Assembly (NCBI GenBank): GCA_945882215.1
Contig: CAMCWM010000004.1
Coordinates: 1 to 64,000 of the forward strand
Source: Akkermansia muciniphila
GTDB taxonomy: Bacteria; Verrucomicrobiota; Verrucomicrobiia; Verrucomicrobiales; Verrucomicrobiaceae
Direction of reading: 5' to 3'
DNA: 64,000 bases
Shown: positions 8,224 through 21,404 of the stretch, piece by piece
How the letters are laid out: each line of letters opens with the position of its first letter
How positions within the stretch are numbered: the first letter of the stretch is position 1
Notes under the pieces: model-generated
Database searches by the model: none
Seen by the model: only the letters and a program-made list of their open reading frames with translations
Told to the model about the DNA's origin: nothing
Made by a program: the position numbers and the translations under genes

Positions 8224-8287
8224 GGGAAAAGGAAAAGATGCCAGGCATTCCTTAACTGACCGCAGCTAAAGCGTTGGTGCTGAGAGC

Positions 8288-8500
8288 ATGGCCGCGAATC
8301 TGGCGCAGGACGTGATCACGGACACCTATGTGAGCAGCAGCGCGGGCAGGCTGACGTTTTCCGGCAACACGTCGAACAGCGCTTCGGTCAGCTTGAGCGC
8401 GGACTACTTCGCCGTATCCGTCAACTGTAGCACCCTAGCCTGCCGCTTGACTTTGGGCGGCAGGTTGAGGGTGATGGCGGTGCGCACGCAGGAAGATGAC
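8288..8500 (+). pseudogene. Possible remnant of a secretion/pilus-type protein
   Basis: The plus-strand frame begins MAANLAQDVITDTYVSSSAG and continues RLTFSGNTSNSASVSLSADYFAVSV, then loses sensible composition as it runs toward the amidohydrolase 3' end. The pattern 'short strand, SADYFAVSV, then LRVMAV' resembles the C-terminus of GspK-like or Verru_Chthon-cassette proteins. There is no N-terminal methylation helix, and the reading frame has no convincing start or end. I treat it as a decayed fragment. The rest of 8224-8576 holds nothing I can identify. Confidence 0.25.
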
Positions 8501-8576
8501 ATGGGGCCGGGCTTCCATGACACAAGGAAGGCGGTGGAAACTGCCGCTTCATGCGTTGGTCACGCGGCGTTTTCGA

Positions 8577-9425
8577 TCAGCGCCTCAGCCCCAGCAGCGC
8601 AAGCGAGTCGCGCGTGATCATCGCCTCGATCTGAGCCACATCGAGACGCGGCAGTTTCGTGCCTTCGAGCATGTCGTTGAGCTTGCGGATGCCGTCGATG
8701 CTCGCGTTCACCGTGGTGAAGGGGAAGTCGGTGCCGAAGAGCAGCTTGTGCCACACACCGTATTCCTGCGCGAGCATGAGTGAGTTGTAGAGCTGCCACG
8801 GGCGGTAATGCAGCGCGCTGACATCGGCGAAGACGTTCTCGTGCTTGCGGATCGTCACCAGGCACTCGCCTTCATACGGATGACCGAGATGCGCCAGGAT
8901 GATCTTCACGCCGGGATGCTTCAAAGCCACCGGCTCGATCAAACGCGGCAGCGTAAAGGCCAGCGGTGCCTGCGCGATGAAGGTCGTGCCCATGTGCAGC
9001 AGGACCGGCAGGCCGTTCCTGTCCGCATACTGCCACAGCGGCTCCAGTTTCGGATCATCAGGGCTGAAGCCCGCATACATCGGCAGCAGCTTGATGCCGC
9101 GCAGGCCGAGTTCTTCATGTCCCATGCGCATTTCTCGCTCCCAGCCGTCCTGGGTCGGATCGACCGACATGAAGCCGATCAGCCGCTTCGCATCCCGCGC
9201 CACGTAATCGGCGATGGTTCTGTCATCGACCCACAGGCCGCTCAGCTTTGCCTTCCCGCCGAAAACGATCGTCGTGGTGTCCTCCGGGGCTGATGCGCGG
9301 TAGGCCTCGTAGGTCGCACTCATGTCCACCTTCACCCCAGGCCGTGCGCGACCTGCCTGCGTGATGAAATCGTCCGAGAAGTCGGAAGGAAAGTTCCAGG
9401 CGTGGGAGTGGACGTCGATGATCAT
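8577..9425 (-). CDS. Amidohydrolase family protein (amidohydrolase_2 / COG2159)
   Basis: A 282-aa TIM-barrel metal hydrolase. It opens with IIDVHSHAWNFP, where HxH is the first metal-binding pair. VLLHMGTTF supplies a later His, IILAHLGHP the next, and LLFGTDFPF the catalytic Asp. These are the landmarks of the amidohydrolase_2 family, whose members hydrolyse or decarboxylate small carboxylic acids and lactones. It follows a DapA-like lyase gene by 9 bp and an SDR gene before that, so it probably belongs to a sugar-acid or lactone catabolic operon. Its exact substrate is unknown. No signal peptide is present, so the protein should be cytoplasmic. Confidence 0.88.
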   Translation of the reverse strand: MIIDVHSHAWNFPSDFSDDFITQAGRARPGVKVDMSATYEAYRASAPEDTTTIVFGGKAKLSGLWVDDRTIADYVARDAKRLIGFMSVDPTQDGWEREMRMGHEELGLRGIKLLPMYAGFSPDDPKLEPLWQYADRNGLPVLLHMGTTFIAQAPLAFTLPRLIEPVALKHPGVKIILAHLGHPYEGECLVTIRKHENVFADVSALHYRPWQLYNSLMLAQEYGVWHKLLFGTDFPFTTVNASIDGIRKLNDMLEGTKLPRLDVAQIEAMITRDSLALLGLRR

Positions 9426-9434
9426 GGCTTCAAA

Positions 9435-10346
9435 TCATTGGGCTGCTGCAATCATGCGATCAAACTGACGCTCGACTTCGCGAGTCGTCTCCGCGTCGAG
9501 TTTGAAGCCCACCGGGCCGCGCACGAGCGTGTTTTTGAAGATGCCTTGCCGCACGAGCAGATGCTTCTCCACCGCCAGGAAGCCATCCAGGCTCGTCTGC
9601 ATCGAAATGAGCGCGGAAAGCGGCCCGTGGATGCGATCCGCCTTTTCTGCATCGCCTGCTTCCAGCGCTTTCCAAAGCGGCACTAGGCCACGAATCAAAT
9701 CCGCGCCGGGCATCGTGCCCACGACACCACGTTTGAACGAATCGACGAGCGCAATGCCGCCGGTTCCTTCAAACACACGGGCGCGGCCCTTCGTCGCATC
9801 GCGCAGTTCGCTCAGCTTCGGGCCGATGGGCGATGCCTCGGGCTTGTACTGCACGCGTTCGGGGCCGAACTCGTCCAACAGCCGCGCCTGCATCGCAATC
9901 GGCATCGGTTTGCCGACGTAGCCGCTGGCGTCCTGCACGATGACCGGAATCCGGATCGCCTGAATGATGCGCGTGTAATACGCGAGCAGCTCGCTTTCAC
10001 CGATGCCGATGGAGACCGGCGGAATGGCCATCACCGCATCCGCGCCGACGCTTTCGGCGTGTTTGGCATAACGCTCGGCCACTTTGGATGACTCCGCGCC
10101 GACGCTGATGACGACCACGCCGCAATCTTTGCCGAAACGGCACGCTGCAGCGGCGAGTTGTTCGCGTTCCTCGCTGTCGAGTCGCAGTGTTTCGGAAACC
10201 ATCGCCATCACGATGCCGTTCGAGCCATGATCGTAGAGCCACGCGATCTCGCGTTCGAGTGTTTCGAGGTCGAGGGTTTCATCGTCGTGCCAGGGCGTTT
10301 GGAAAACGGGCAGAACGCCGCGGAGTTCGTGTTTGGAGGTCATCAT
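9435..10346 (-). CDS. Dihydrodipicolinate synthase (DapA/NAL) family lyase
   Basis: A 303-aa class I aldolase-type TIM barrel. Family features include GVLPVFQTPWHDD at the N-terminus, GSNGIVMAMVSETLRLDSEER in the second strand region and the probable Schiff-base Lys in VQYKPEASP. The position of the family Tyr (YNxPxxTG in DHDPS) reads QDASGYVG here, so the proton-relay Tyr is replaced by Gln. Lysine biosynthesis is therefore unlikely, and a 2-keto-3-deoxy sugar acid aldolase or dehydratase role is more plausible. It sits 12 bp after the SDR gene and 9 bp before the amidohydrolase gene. Met1 and Met2 (10346 and 10343) are both possible starts. Confidence 0.85.
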   Translation of the reverse strand: MMTSKHELRGVLPVFQTPWHDDETLDLETLEREIAWLYDHGSNGIVMAMVSETLRLDSEEREQLAAAACRFGKDCGVVVISVGAESSKVAERYAKHAESVGADAVMAIPPVSIGIGESELLAYYTRIIQAIRIPVIVQDASGYVGKPMPIAMQARLLDEFGPERVQYKPEASPIGPKLSELRDATKGRARVFEGTGGIALVDSFKRGVVGTMPGADLIRGLVPLWKALEAGDAEKADRIHGPLSALISMQTSLDGFLAVEKHLLVRQGIFKNTLVRGPVGFKLDAETTREVERQFDRMIAAAQ

Positions 10347-10358
10347 CGAAAAAAGAAA

Positions 10359-11138
10359 TCACCACAGCAGCTTTCCGCCATCCAACACCAAAACACTGCC
10401 GGTCATGAAGCTGCTGGCCTCGCTCGCCAGATACAGCGCCAGCGGGCCGATTTCCTCCGGGCGGCCCCAGCGGCCCATGGGAATGCTGTCGGCGACTTCG
10501 CCTTCAAACTCGGGCTTCTCGCCGATCCAGCGCTTGTTCGCGTCCGTCAAAAACGGCCCAGGGGCGATGGCATTTACGGTGATGCCATGCATGGCCCAGT
10601 CGGCGGCGACGGCTTTCGTGAACATGGTGAGAGCGCCTTTCGAGGTCTCGTAACTGCGTCCGCGCATCGCTTTGCCGGGCCAGAGGGCGTTGATGGAGGA
10701 GATGTTGATGATGCGGCCCCACTTGCGCGGGATCATCGCACCGCCAAGGCGCTTGGTGAGGATGAATGCCTGCGTGAGATTCAAATCGATGATCCGCTGC
10801 CAGTCTTCGAGCGCGAGATCCTCGGTGGGCGTGTTGATGCGGCGTCCGCCGACGTTGTTGATGAGGATGTCGATGGCCGCATGATCCTTGAGCACGACAT
10901 CGCAGAGACGCTCGGCCTCCTCGGGCTTGGAGAGATCGGCTTGAATCGACGTGACATGCAAATCCTCGCTGCACAGCTCCTCGCAGGCCTTGTGCAGATG
11001 TTCGGCGTTTGACCCGGCAATGATGACCTGGGCGCCCGCCTCACCGAGCGCACGTGCCATCTCCAAACCAAGCCCGCGTGAGCCGCCGGTGATCAAAGCA
11101 CGGCGTCCGGTGAGATTGAAGCGATCCAAAACTGACAT
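10359..11138 (-). CDS. Short-chain dehydrogenase (gluconate 5-dehydrogenase-like)
   Basis: A 259-aa classical SDR. NAD(P) binding is shown by LITGGSRGLGLEMARALG near residue 15, the structural motif by NNVGG, and the catalytic site by a Ser in INISSINA with the YETSK motif. The C-terminal LALYLASEASSFMTGSVLVLDGG is typical. The opening FNLTGRRALITGG resembles the gluconate 5-dehydrogenase group. It is the first gene of the minus-strand trio with the DapA-like lyase and the amidohydrolase. This fits oxidation of a sugar acid followed by cleavage, but the substrate is inferred only. It diverges from the ceramidase-like gene across a 53-bp gap. Confidence 0.9.
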   Translation of the reverse strand: MSVLDRFNLTGRRALITGGSRGLGLEMARALGEAGAQVIIAGSNAEHLHKACEELCSEDLHVTSIQADLSKPEEAERLCDVVLKDHAAIDILINNVGGRRINTPTEDLALEDWQRIIDLNLTQAFILTKRLGGAMIPRKWGRIINISSINALWPGKAMRGRSYETSKGALTMFTKAVAADWAMHGITVNAIAPGPFLTDANKRWIGEKPEFEGEVADSIPMGRWGRPEEIGPLALYLASEASSFMTGSVLVLDGGKLLW

Positions 11139-11191
11139 GAAAACAGATCGGCGCAGTGAAGGGAGTCTTTCAAGCGCGGCGTATCCTCAGC

Positions 11192-12556
11192 ATGATCACA
11201 CGACTGCTTTTCTGCCTTCTGTTTGTCACCCTGTCTGCTCAAGCCGGTGACTTCCGCGTCGGCGCGGCGCAGGTGGACATCACACCGAAGGACGGCACGC
11301 CGCTGGGCGGCTTCTACAAGTTTCGAGGCTCCGCGGGCGTGCTCGATCCACTTTATGCGAAGACGATTGTTGTCGAGAAAGAGGGCGTGCATGCCGTGAT
11401 CGTGGTGCTTGATCTCTCGGGCACGGTGCGGCCCGTCGTGGCGGCTGCCCGCAAGGCGATTCAGGAGCAGTGCGGCATTGAGGGTGATCACGTCATGATT
11501 TCCGGAACGCACACGCACTCCGGCCCGCAGCAGCCGCGAGGATCGCTCATGGATGACCTCACCAAGGTGAACTCAGCGCCCGGTGTGGCCTACATCAGCG
11601 CATTGCCCGGCCTCATCGCGGAATCGGTGAAACAGGCGAAATCCAGGCTGGTTCCCGTCACCGCTTCCGCCGCCATCGGCAAAGCGGAGGGCATCAGCTT
11701 CAACCGCCGCGTGCTGCGTGAAGGTGTGAAGGAGGCGATCTGGCAGCCGAAGTCGCTCACGGCGTTCGACAAGCCTGCGGGGCCGGTTGATCCCGATGTG
11801 GGCGTGCTGGTGTTTCATTCGGCTGGCAAACCCGTCGCGAGTTTCCTGAATTTCGCCATGCATCCGACTTCCGTTGGCGGCGGAGTGAAAATCTCGGCGG
11901 ATTATCCCGGCGTGTTTACCAGACTCGTCAGCGAGCGGCATGGCCCGGACATGATCTCCGTCTTTGCCAACGGCTGCTGCGGCAACATCAATCACACTGA
12001 CTACATCACCGGCAAACGCCGCAGCACGCAGGAGCTTGGCACTGCGCTCGCCGCTTCCGCCGATGCCGCGTGGCCGAGTTTGCAGCCGGTCACGACGTTC
12101 AAGCCGCGCATCCGCTCCGAACTGGTCACGCTGACGCGGAAGAAGTTCAGCGAGGCACAGATCGCGAAGGCCAAGGACATGGCCGCCAACATGTTCACGA
12201 AGAACTTTGGCACCGTGCCGATGGCCGAGGCGGTTTGTATTCTGGAGACCGTGGACAAGCAAAACGTGCCGCTCGTCGGAGAAGTGCAGGTGATCGCGTT
12301 CAGTGACGAGCTGGCGATTGTCGCGCTGCCTGGCGAAATCTTCGTTGAACTCGGCCTCGCGATCAAAAAAGCGTCGCCGTTCAAGCACACGCTCATCGCC
12401 GAGCTGGCGAACGGCAGTGTCGGCTATGTGCCGAACCGCGAAGCCTACCCGCAGGGCAACTACGAGATCGTCAGCGCCCGTGGCGAGGCGGGCAGCGGCG
12501 AGAAGCTCGTCGAAGTGGCGCTGAAACTGCTAGGTCAGGTGAAGTCCCCGGACTAA
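11192..12556 (+). CDS. Exported neutral/alkaline ceramidase-like protein
   Basis: The ATG at 11192 gives a signal peptide (MITRLLFCLLFVTLSAQA) followed by GDFRVGAAQVDITPKDG, the standard opening of the neutral/alkaline non-lysosomal ceramidase N-terminal family. An earlier in-frame start at 11156 would only add 12 residues ahead of the signal. GTHTHSGPQ is the zinc-site motif of this family, and FANGCCGNINHTDY corresponds to the region that follows it. The protein is about 454 aa, shorter than true ceramidases (around 650-700 aa) because the C-terminal Ig-like domain is absent. Such short members are common in Planctomycetes and Verrucomicrobia and their substrate is not established. Expected location is periplasmic or extracellular. 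Confidence 0.85.
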   Translation: MITRLLFCLLFVTLSAQAGDFRVGAAQVDITPKDGTPLGGFYKFRGSAGVLDPLYAKTIVVEKEGVHAVIVVLDLSGTVRPVVAAARKAIQEQCGIEGDHVMISGTHTHSGPQQPRGSLMDDLTKVNSAPGVAYISALPGLIAESVKQAKSRLVPVTASAAIGKAEGISFNRRVLREGVKEAIWQPKSLTAFDKPAGPVDPDVGVLVFHSAGKPVASFLNFAMHPTSVGGGVKISADYPGVFTRLVSERHGPDMISVFANGCCGNINHTDYITGKRRSTQELGTALAASADAAWPSLQPVTTFKPRIRSELVTLTRKKFSEAQIAKAKDMAANMFTKNFGTVPMAEAVCILETVDKQNVPLVGEVQVIAFSDELAIVALPGEIFVELGLAIKKASPFKHTLIAELANGSVGYVPNREAYPQGNYEIVSARGEAGSGEKLVEVALKLLGQVKSPD

Positions 12557-12637
12557 ACCAGTTCGGTTGTCACAATTGCGTGATTGACCTTGGGATCGTT
12601 TCTGAAGCAAGATGCGGCAGAAACACGTTCAGTCACC

Positions 12638-17284
<4,647 letters not shown>

Positions 17285-17425
17285 TTTTTGACGAGATCCT
17301 TCTGGTCGGTGATGAGTTCGGTGAGGTGGATGCCGGTGGTTTTACCGGTGACTATCGCGAGCCGGCATCAAAGTGATGCTGAACGGGTATTTTCGACATG
17401 GAGCGACTTCGCCGTTAATCGGCAT

Positions 17426-18496
17426 GTGAAACTTATCAGCACTACCTTTCTCTGCGGCGCGCTCTGGCTGGCCTTGATCACGGCCATGCATGGCTCGCTG
17501 AACTTGAAATGGTTCGCGCCCAAACTCGCGGGCACGACGGCAGCGGATGAGAAATTTCGCATCGGCTTCCTGCCGGTGACGTGCCACCTGACCTGCCCGG
17601 TGACGGATTTCATCAATCAGCAGGTCGAAGGGCAGAGCAGCTTTGAGCCGGTGCGCTTCAGCGGCTGGCCGGAGTTGAAAGAAGCGTTTCTTTCCGGCTA
17701 CACGCCCGCCACTTTCATCCTGGCACCGATGGCCATGGCGCTGCGGGAACAGGGTGTGCCGATCAAGATCGTCTACCTCGGCCATCGCGATGGCAGCGCG
17801 GTGATGGTGCATAAGGACTCACAGATTTATCGCATGGAGGATCTGCGCGGAAAGCGCATCGCGGTGCCAAACCGCTACTCCAACCAGCGTCTGCTGGTTT
17901 TCCGTGCGCTGCGCAACGCGGGCATGACGATCAAGGACATCGAGATGGTGGAAATGCCGCCGCCCGACATGCCGGCGGCGCTTTACTCGAAAGCGGTGGA
18001 CGCCATCTCCAGCGGCGAGCCCTTCATGGGCCAGACCGAGATCGACGGCTACGGCCGCGTGCTGTGGCTGACGAAGGATGTGTGGCCGAACTTCATCTCC
18101 TGCGTGCTTGCCGTGCATGAGGACTTCATCAAAACGGATCGTGCCACCGTGCAGCGGCTCGTGGATGGCATCGCCAGCAGCGGCAAGTGGATCGACCAGA
18201 GCATGGACAACCGCATGGACGCCGCGAAGTTCGTAGCCAAGAACTACTACAACCAGCACCCGCGCCTGCTGGAGTTCGTGCTGAGCAAGCCGCCCGACCG
18301 TGTGACCTACACGAATCTCGCGCTGAGGAAGCCGGACTTCGAAGAGATCGAAGATCTGGCGCGTGAGGCGGGCATCATCGGTGGCGATGTCCGCTTTGAG
18401 GACTACACGGACGCCTCCTTTGTGCCGGAAGCCTCGGCGATGAACGCCTCTGCCTACGAAGGCCTGAAAGGTGGCGAGGTTCCGCCAAGAAAATAG
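17426..18496 (+). CDS. ABC transporter substrate-binding protein (NitT/TauT-like)
   Basis: The mature part, from FRIGFLPVTCHLTCPVTDF through GYTPATFILAPMAMALREQG, SAVMVHKDS, LRGKRIAVPNRYSNQ and AVDAISSGEPF, matches the NMT1/NitT-TauT periplasmic binding proteins that feed SsuC/TauC-type permeases. The frame is open from a TTG at 17288, four bases after the kinase stop. The first ATG is at 17330. I favour the GTG at 17426 because it places a membrane or signal helix (KLISTTFLCGALWLALITAMHG) at the N-terminus. The start is uncertain. The gene is followed by the permease gene after a 14-bp gap and then the ATPase gene. The ligand could be nitrate, a sulfonate, taurine, a pyrimidine precursor or another small anion. 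Confidence 0.85.
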   Translation: MKLISTTFLCGALWLALITAMHGSLNLKWFAPKLAGTTAADEKFRIGFLPVTCHLTCPVTDFINQQVEGQSSFEPVRFSGWPELKEAFLSGYTPATFILAPMAMALREQGVPIKIVYLGHRDGSAVMVHKDSQIYRMEDLRGKRIAVPNRYSNQRLLVFRALRNAGMTIKDIEMVEMPPPDMPAALYSKAVDAISSGEPFMGQTEIDGYGRVLWLTKDVWPNFISCVLAVHEDFIKTDRATVQRLVDGIASSGKWIDQSMDNRMDAAKFVAKNYYNQHPRLLEFVLSKPPDRVTYTNLALRKPDFEEIEDLAREAGIIGGDVRFEDYTDASFVPEASAMNASAYEGLKGGEVPPRK

Positions 18497-18510
18497 ACCT
18501 TCGTCATTGA

Positions 18511-19272
18511 ATGAGCCGCTTCATCTCCATCCTTCTCCCTCTCTCGACTGCGGCCATCTTCCTGGTCGTCTGGCATTCTCTGGTGCGTCTCTCCGGCAGC
18601 GATCTCTTCCCGACGCCCATGGAAGTCGTGCATGGCATCCGCGAGCTGATCGAAAAAGGTCTGCTGCTGAAATACATCGTCGCCTCGTTGTTTCGTGTGA
18701 GCTGGGGCTTCATGCTGGCGGTGCTCGTTGGTGTGCCACTCGGGCTAGTGCTTGGCTGGTTTCGCCCCGCGTTTCAGGCACTGAATCCGATGATCCAGAT
18801 CCTGCGCCCCATCTCGCCCATCGCCTGGATTCCCGTGGCGATCCTGTGGTTCGGCATTGATGACACCGCGCCGATCTTCCTCATCTTCCTCGCCAGCGTG
18901 TTCCCCATCACCACGTCTTCCATGGCCGCGGTGCAAAACATGCAGCTCGTGTATCTCCGTGCGGCGCAGAATTTCGGTGTGAAGGGTCCGCAGCTCTTCC
19001 GCCGCGTCATTCTTCCCGCAGCACTGCCACAGATCATCACCGGCATCCGCATCGCGCTTGGCATCGCGTGGCTCGTGGTCGTGGCGGCGGAAATGATCGC
19101 CGTGAACAGCGGCCTTGGTTATCTCATCATCGACGCGCGCAACGCCGGCAAGCGCTACGACCTCGTGGTCGCCGGCATGGTGATGATCGGCTTGATCGGG
19201 CTGGTGCTCGATTTGCTGATCCGGCAGCTTGAAAAATTCGACGAGGTCAAATGGGGCTATGGACAACGCTAA
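18511..19272 (+). CDS. ABC transporter permease (SsuC/TauC/NtrB type)
   Basis: A 253-aa integral membrane subunit with about six helices. It has the EAA-type cytoplasmic loop (YLRAAQNFGVKGPQLFRRVILPAALPQIITGIR) that docks on the ATPase, and the characteristic SPIAWIPVAILWFG segment of the nitrate/sulfonate/taurine permease family. It overlaps the ATPase gene by 14 bp, so the three transporter genes are co-translated. The LPxxPQIxxGxxxALGxAW pattern is diagnostic for this family. Nothing in the sequence tells which anion is carried. Confidence 0.92.
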   Translation: MSRFISILLPLSTAAIFLVVWHSLVRLSGSDLFPTPMEVVHGIRELIEKGLLLKYIVASLFRVSWGFMLAVLVGVPLGLVLGWFRPAFQALNPMIQILRPISPIAWIPVAILWFGIDDTAPIFLIFLASVFPITTSSMAAVQNMQLVYLRAAQNFGVKGPQLFRRVILPAALPQIITGIRIALGIAWLVVVAAEMIAVNSGLGYLIIDARNAGKRYDLVVAGMVMIGLIGLVLDLLIRQLEKFDEVKWGYGQR

Positions 19273-20047
19273 CTCACTCATCCACGTCCGCGATTGCTGG
19301 AAGTCCTTCCCAGGCAAAAAAGCCGGGGGGCAGGTGCATGTGCTGGAGCGCGTGAATCTCGATGTCAACGCGGGCGAGTTCGTCTGCGTCGTCGGGCCTT
19401 CCGGCTGCGGCAAATCCACATTGCTGAACATCATCGGCGGCTTCTTCAAAGAGTCGCGAGGCGAGGTCAAAGTAGCCGGAGCGCCGGTGAATGGCCCTGA
19501 TCCGCGCCGCATCTTCGTCTTCCAGGAAAACGGCGTCTTTCCCTGGCTCACCGTCGAGGAAAACATCGGCTTCGGCCTCATGTCGCGCCCGGCGGAGGAG
19601 CGGAAGGAACGCGTCACGCATTACATCAACATGGTCGGCCTCACCGGCTTCGAGAAATCGTATCCGCGCGAGCTTTCCGGCGGCATGAGGCAGCGCGTGG
19701 AGATCGCACGCGCTCTCGCTGCCAATGCCGAGGTGCTTTACATGGACGAGCCCTTCGGCGCGCTCGACTTCCTCACGCGCATCAAGATGCGCACCGATCT
19801 CATCCGCATCTGGCAGGCGGAGAAGAAGACCATCGTCTTCGTCACGCATGACATCGAGGAGGCCGTGCAGCTCGCCGACCGCGTGCTCGTCATGAGCCGC
19901 AGGCCAGCCACCGTGGCGGAAGAGGTGGTGGTGAATCTGCCACGCCCGCGCGATCTCGACTCACCCGGCTACCTCGCCGCCCGCGACCGCATCTTTGCCA
20001 TCATGGGCATGGACGTGCATGGTGGCGGTGTCGGCGATCCGAAGTGA
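19259..20047 (+). CDS. ABC transporter ATP-binding protein (SsuB/TauB/NtrD type)
   Basis: A 262-aa ATPase. Walker A is GPSGCGKST at about residues 42-50, the Q-loop is in FVFQENGVFPWLTV, the signature is LSGGMRQRVEIARAL, Walker B is VLYMDEPFGALD, and the switch His is in VFVTHDIEEAV. The ATG at 19259 lies inside the 3' end of the permease gene. The longer frame back to 19229 begins with TTG and lacks a rationale. The protein energises the preceding permease. The next gene, a flavin-dependent oxidoreductase, begins 35 bp after the stop and may be part of the same unit. Confidence 0.92.
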   Translation: MDNANSLIHVRDCWKSFPGKKAGGQVHVLERVNLDVNAGEFVCVVGPSGCGKSTLLNIIGGFFKESRGEVKVAGAPVNGPDPRRIFVFQENGVFPWLTVEENIGFGLMSRPAEERKERVTHYINMVGLTGFEKSYPRELSGGMRQRVEIARALAANAEVLYMDEPFGALDFLTRIKMRTDLIRIWQAEKKTIVFVTHDIEEAVQLADRVLVMSRRPATVAEEVVVNLPRPRDLDSPGYLAARDRIFAIMGMDVHGGGVGDPK

Positions 20048-20082
20048 CTTTTTGCCATTCAACTGCGTAATCCTATCTCATC

Positions 20083-21339
20083 ATGAACCATAACCATGAC
20101 GTTCTCATCATCGGCGGCGGACCCGCCGGCACCAGCACGGCGGCGATACTTGCGGAATACGGCCATAAGGTGCTCGTGATCGAGCGCGAGAAGTTCCCGC
20201 GCTATCACGTCGGCGAATCGCTGATCCCCTTTACTTTTGGACCGCTGGAGCGGCTGGGATTAATCCCGACGATGAAGAAATCGCACTTCACGAAAAAGTA
20301 CAGCGTCAGCTTCGTGCAGCCAGACGGTCGCCGCTCGCAGCCGTTCTATTTTTACAACCGCTACGACCGCGAAACCGTGGCGCAGACCTGGCAGGTGCTG
20401 CGCTCGGAGTTTGACCAGATGCTCATGGATCATGCGCGGAGCAAGGGCGCGGAAGTGCGAGAGGAAACATCCGTCACGCAGCTTCTCAAGGACGACAGCG
20501 GCAAGGTCATCGGTGTCGAGGTGAAGAACAAGGACGGCAGCAAGGAGCACCTGCTCTCCAAGCTCGTCATCGACGCCTCCGGCAAGGAAGCCTTTGCCTC
20601 CGTGCGCGAGGGCTGGCGTGTGGGTGATCCGTATCTCAACAAGGTGGCCGTGTGGACCTACTACAAAGGCTCCAAGCGTGAGTCCGGCATCGACGAGGGC
20701 GCCACAACGATTGCCTTCGTGCCGGACAAGGGCTGGTTCTGGCACATTCCCATGCACAACGACATGGTCAGCGTGGGCGTCGTGGCCGAGGGCAAGTATT
20801 TGAGCCGCGACGGCGTGAAGGACCCGAAAGCGATCTTCGAGCGCGAGATCAGCGAGAACCAATGGATCGCGGATCACCTCTCCCAGGGTGCCTCCACTGG
20901 CGAATACTGGATCACCAGCGAGTACTCGCGTCACTCCAAGTATGGGGCGTCTCCCGGCCTGCTGCTTGTCGGTGATGCGTTTGCCTTCCTCGATCCCGTT
21001 TTCAGCAGCGGCGTCATGCTGGCGCTGAAAAGCGGTGTGCTGGCCGGTGAGGCGGTGCATGAGGCGCTTGCCGCCAATGATGTGTCTCCGCAGCGCTTTG
21101 CGAACTACGCCAAACTCATGCGACAGGGTATCGATAACATGCGCAAGCTCGTCTATGCCTTCTACAATCCGAATTTCTCGTTCAAGGAAGTCGTGATGAA
21201 GTATCCCGAAGCAGGCGATGAAATCACCGACTGTCTCTCCGGTGACGTGAACAAGGACTACTCCTCGCTCTGGGCCAAAATCCGCGAGTTTGCCCCCATC
21301 CCCGACGAACTGCCCTACGGCGTGCCGCTGGCGGCTTGA
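20083..21339 (+). CDS. FAD-dependent oxidoreductase, flavin halogenase-like
   Basis: A 418-aa flavoprotein. The dinucleotide-binding motif is VLIIGGGPAGTSTAAILAEYG at the N-terminus, followed by KFPRYHVGESLIP, a hallmark of the geranylgeranyl-reductase / tryptophan-halogenase superfamily. KGWFWHIP near residue 220 corresponds to the GWxWxIP motif that marks flavin-dependent halogenases and prevents monooxygenase chemistry in them. LLVGDAFAFLDPVFSSGVMLAL is the second FAD contact. The substrate cannot be assigned, since no NRPS/PKS or indole gene lies nearby. It follows an ABC importer by 35 bp, so it may act on the imported compound. A reductase rather than a halogenase role remains possible. 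Confidence 0.8.
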   Translation: MNHNHDVLIIGGGPAGTSTAAILAEYGHKVLVIEREKFPRYHVGESLIPFTFGPLERLGLIPTMKKSHFTKKYSVSFVQPDGRRSQPFYFYNRYDRETVAQTWQVLRSEFDQMLMDHARSKGAEVREETSVTQLLKDDSGKVIGVEVKNKDGSKEHLLSKLVIDASGKEAFASVREGWRVGDPYLNKVAVWTYYKGSKRESGIDEGATTIAFVPDKGWFWHIPMHNDMVSVGVVAEGKYLSRDGVKDPKAIFEREISENQWIADHLSQGASTGEYWITSEYSRHSKYGASPGLLLVGDAFAFLDPVFSSGVMLALKSGVLAGEAVHEALAANDVSPQRFANYAKLMRQGIDNMRKLVYAFYNPNFSFKEVVMKYPEAGDEITDCLSGDVNKDYSSLWAKIREFAPIPDELPYGVPLAA

Positions 21340-21404
21340 GGCGGTGAAAATGAAATGATTTTCATTATCGCGGCCCGTGGCTTGGGGCATTTTGCCTCAC
21401 TGTC

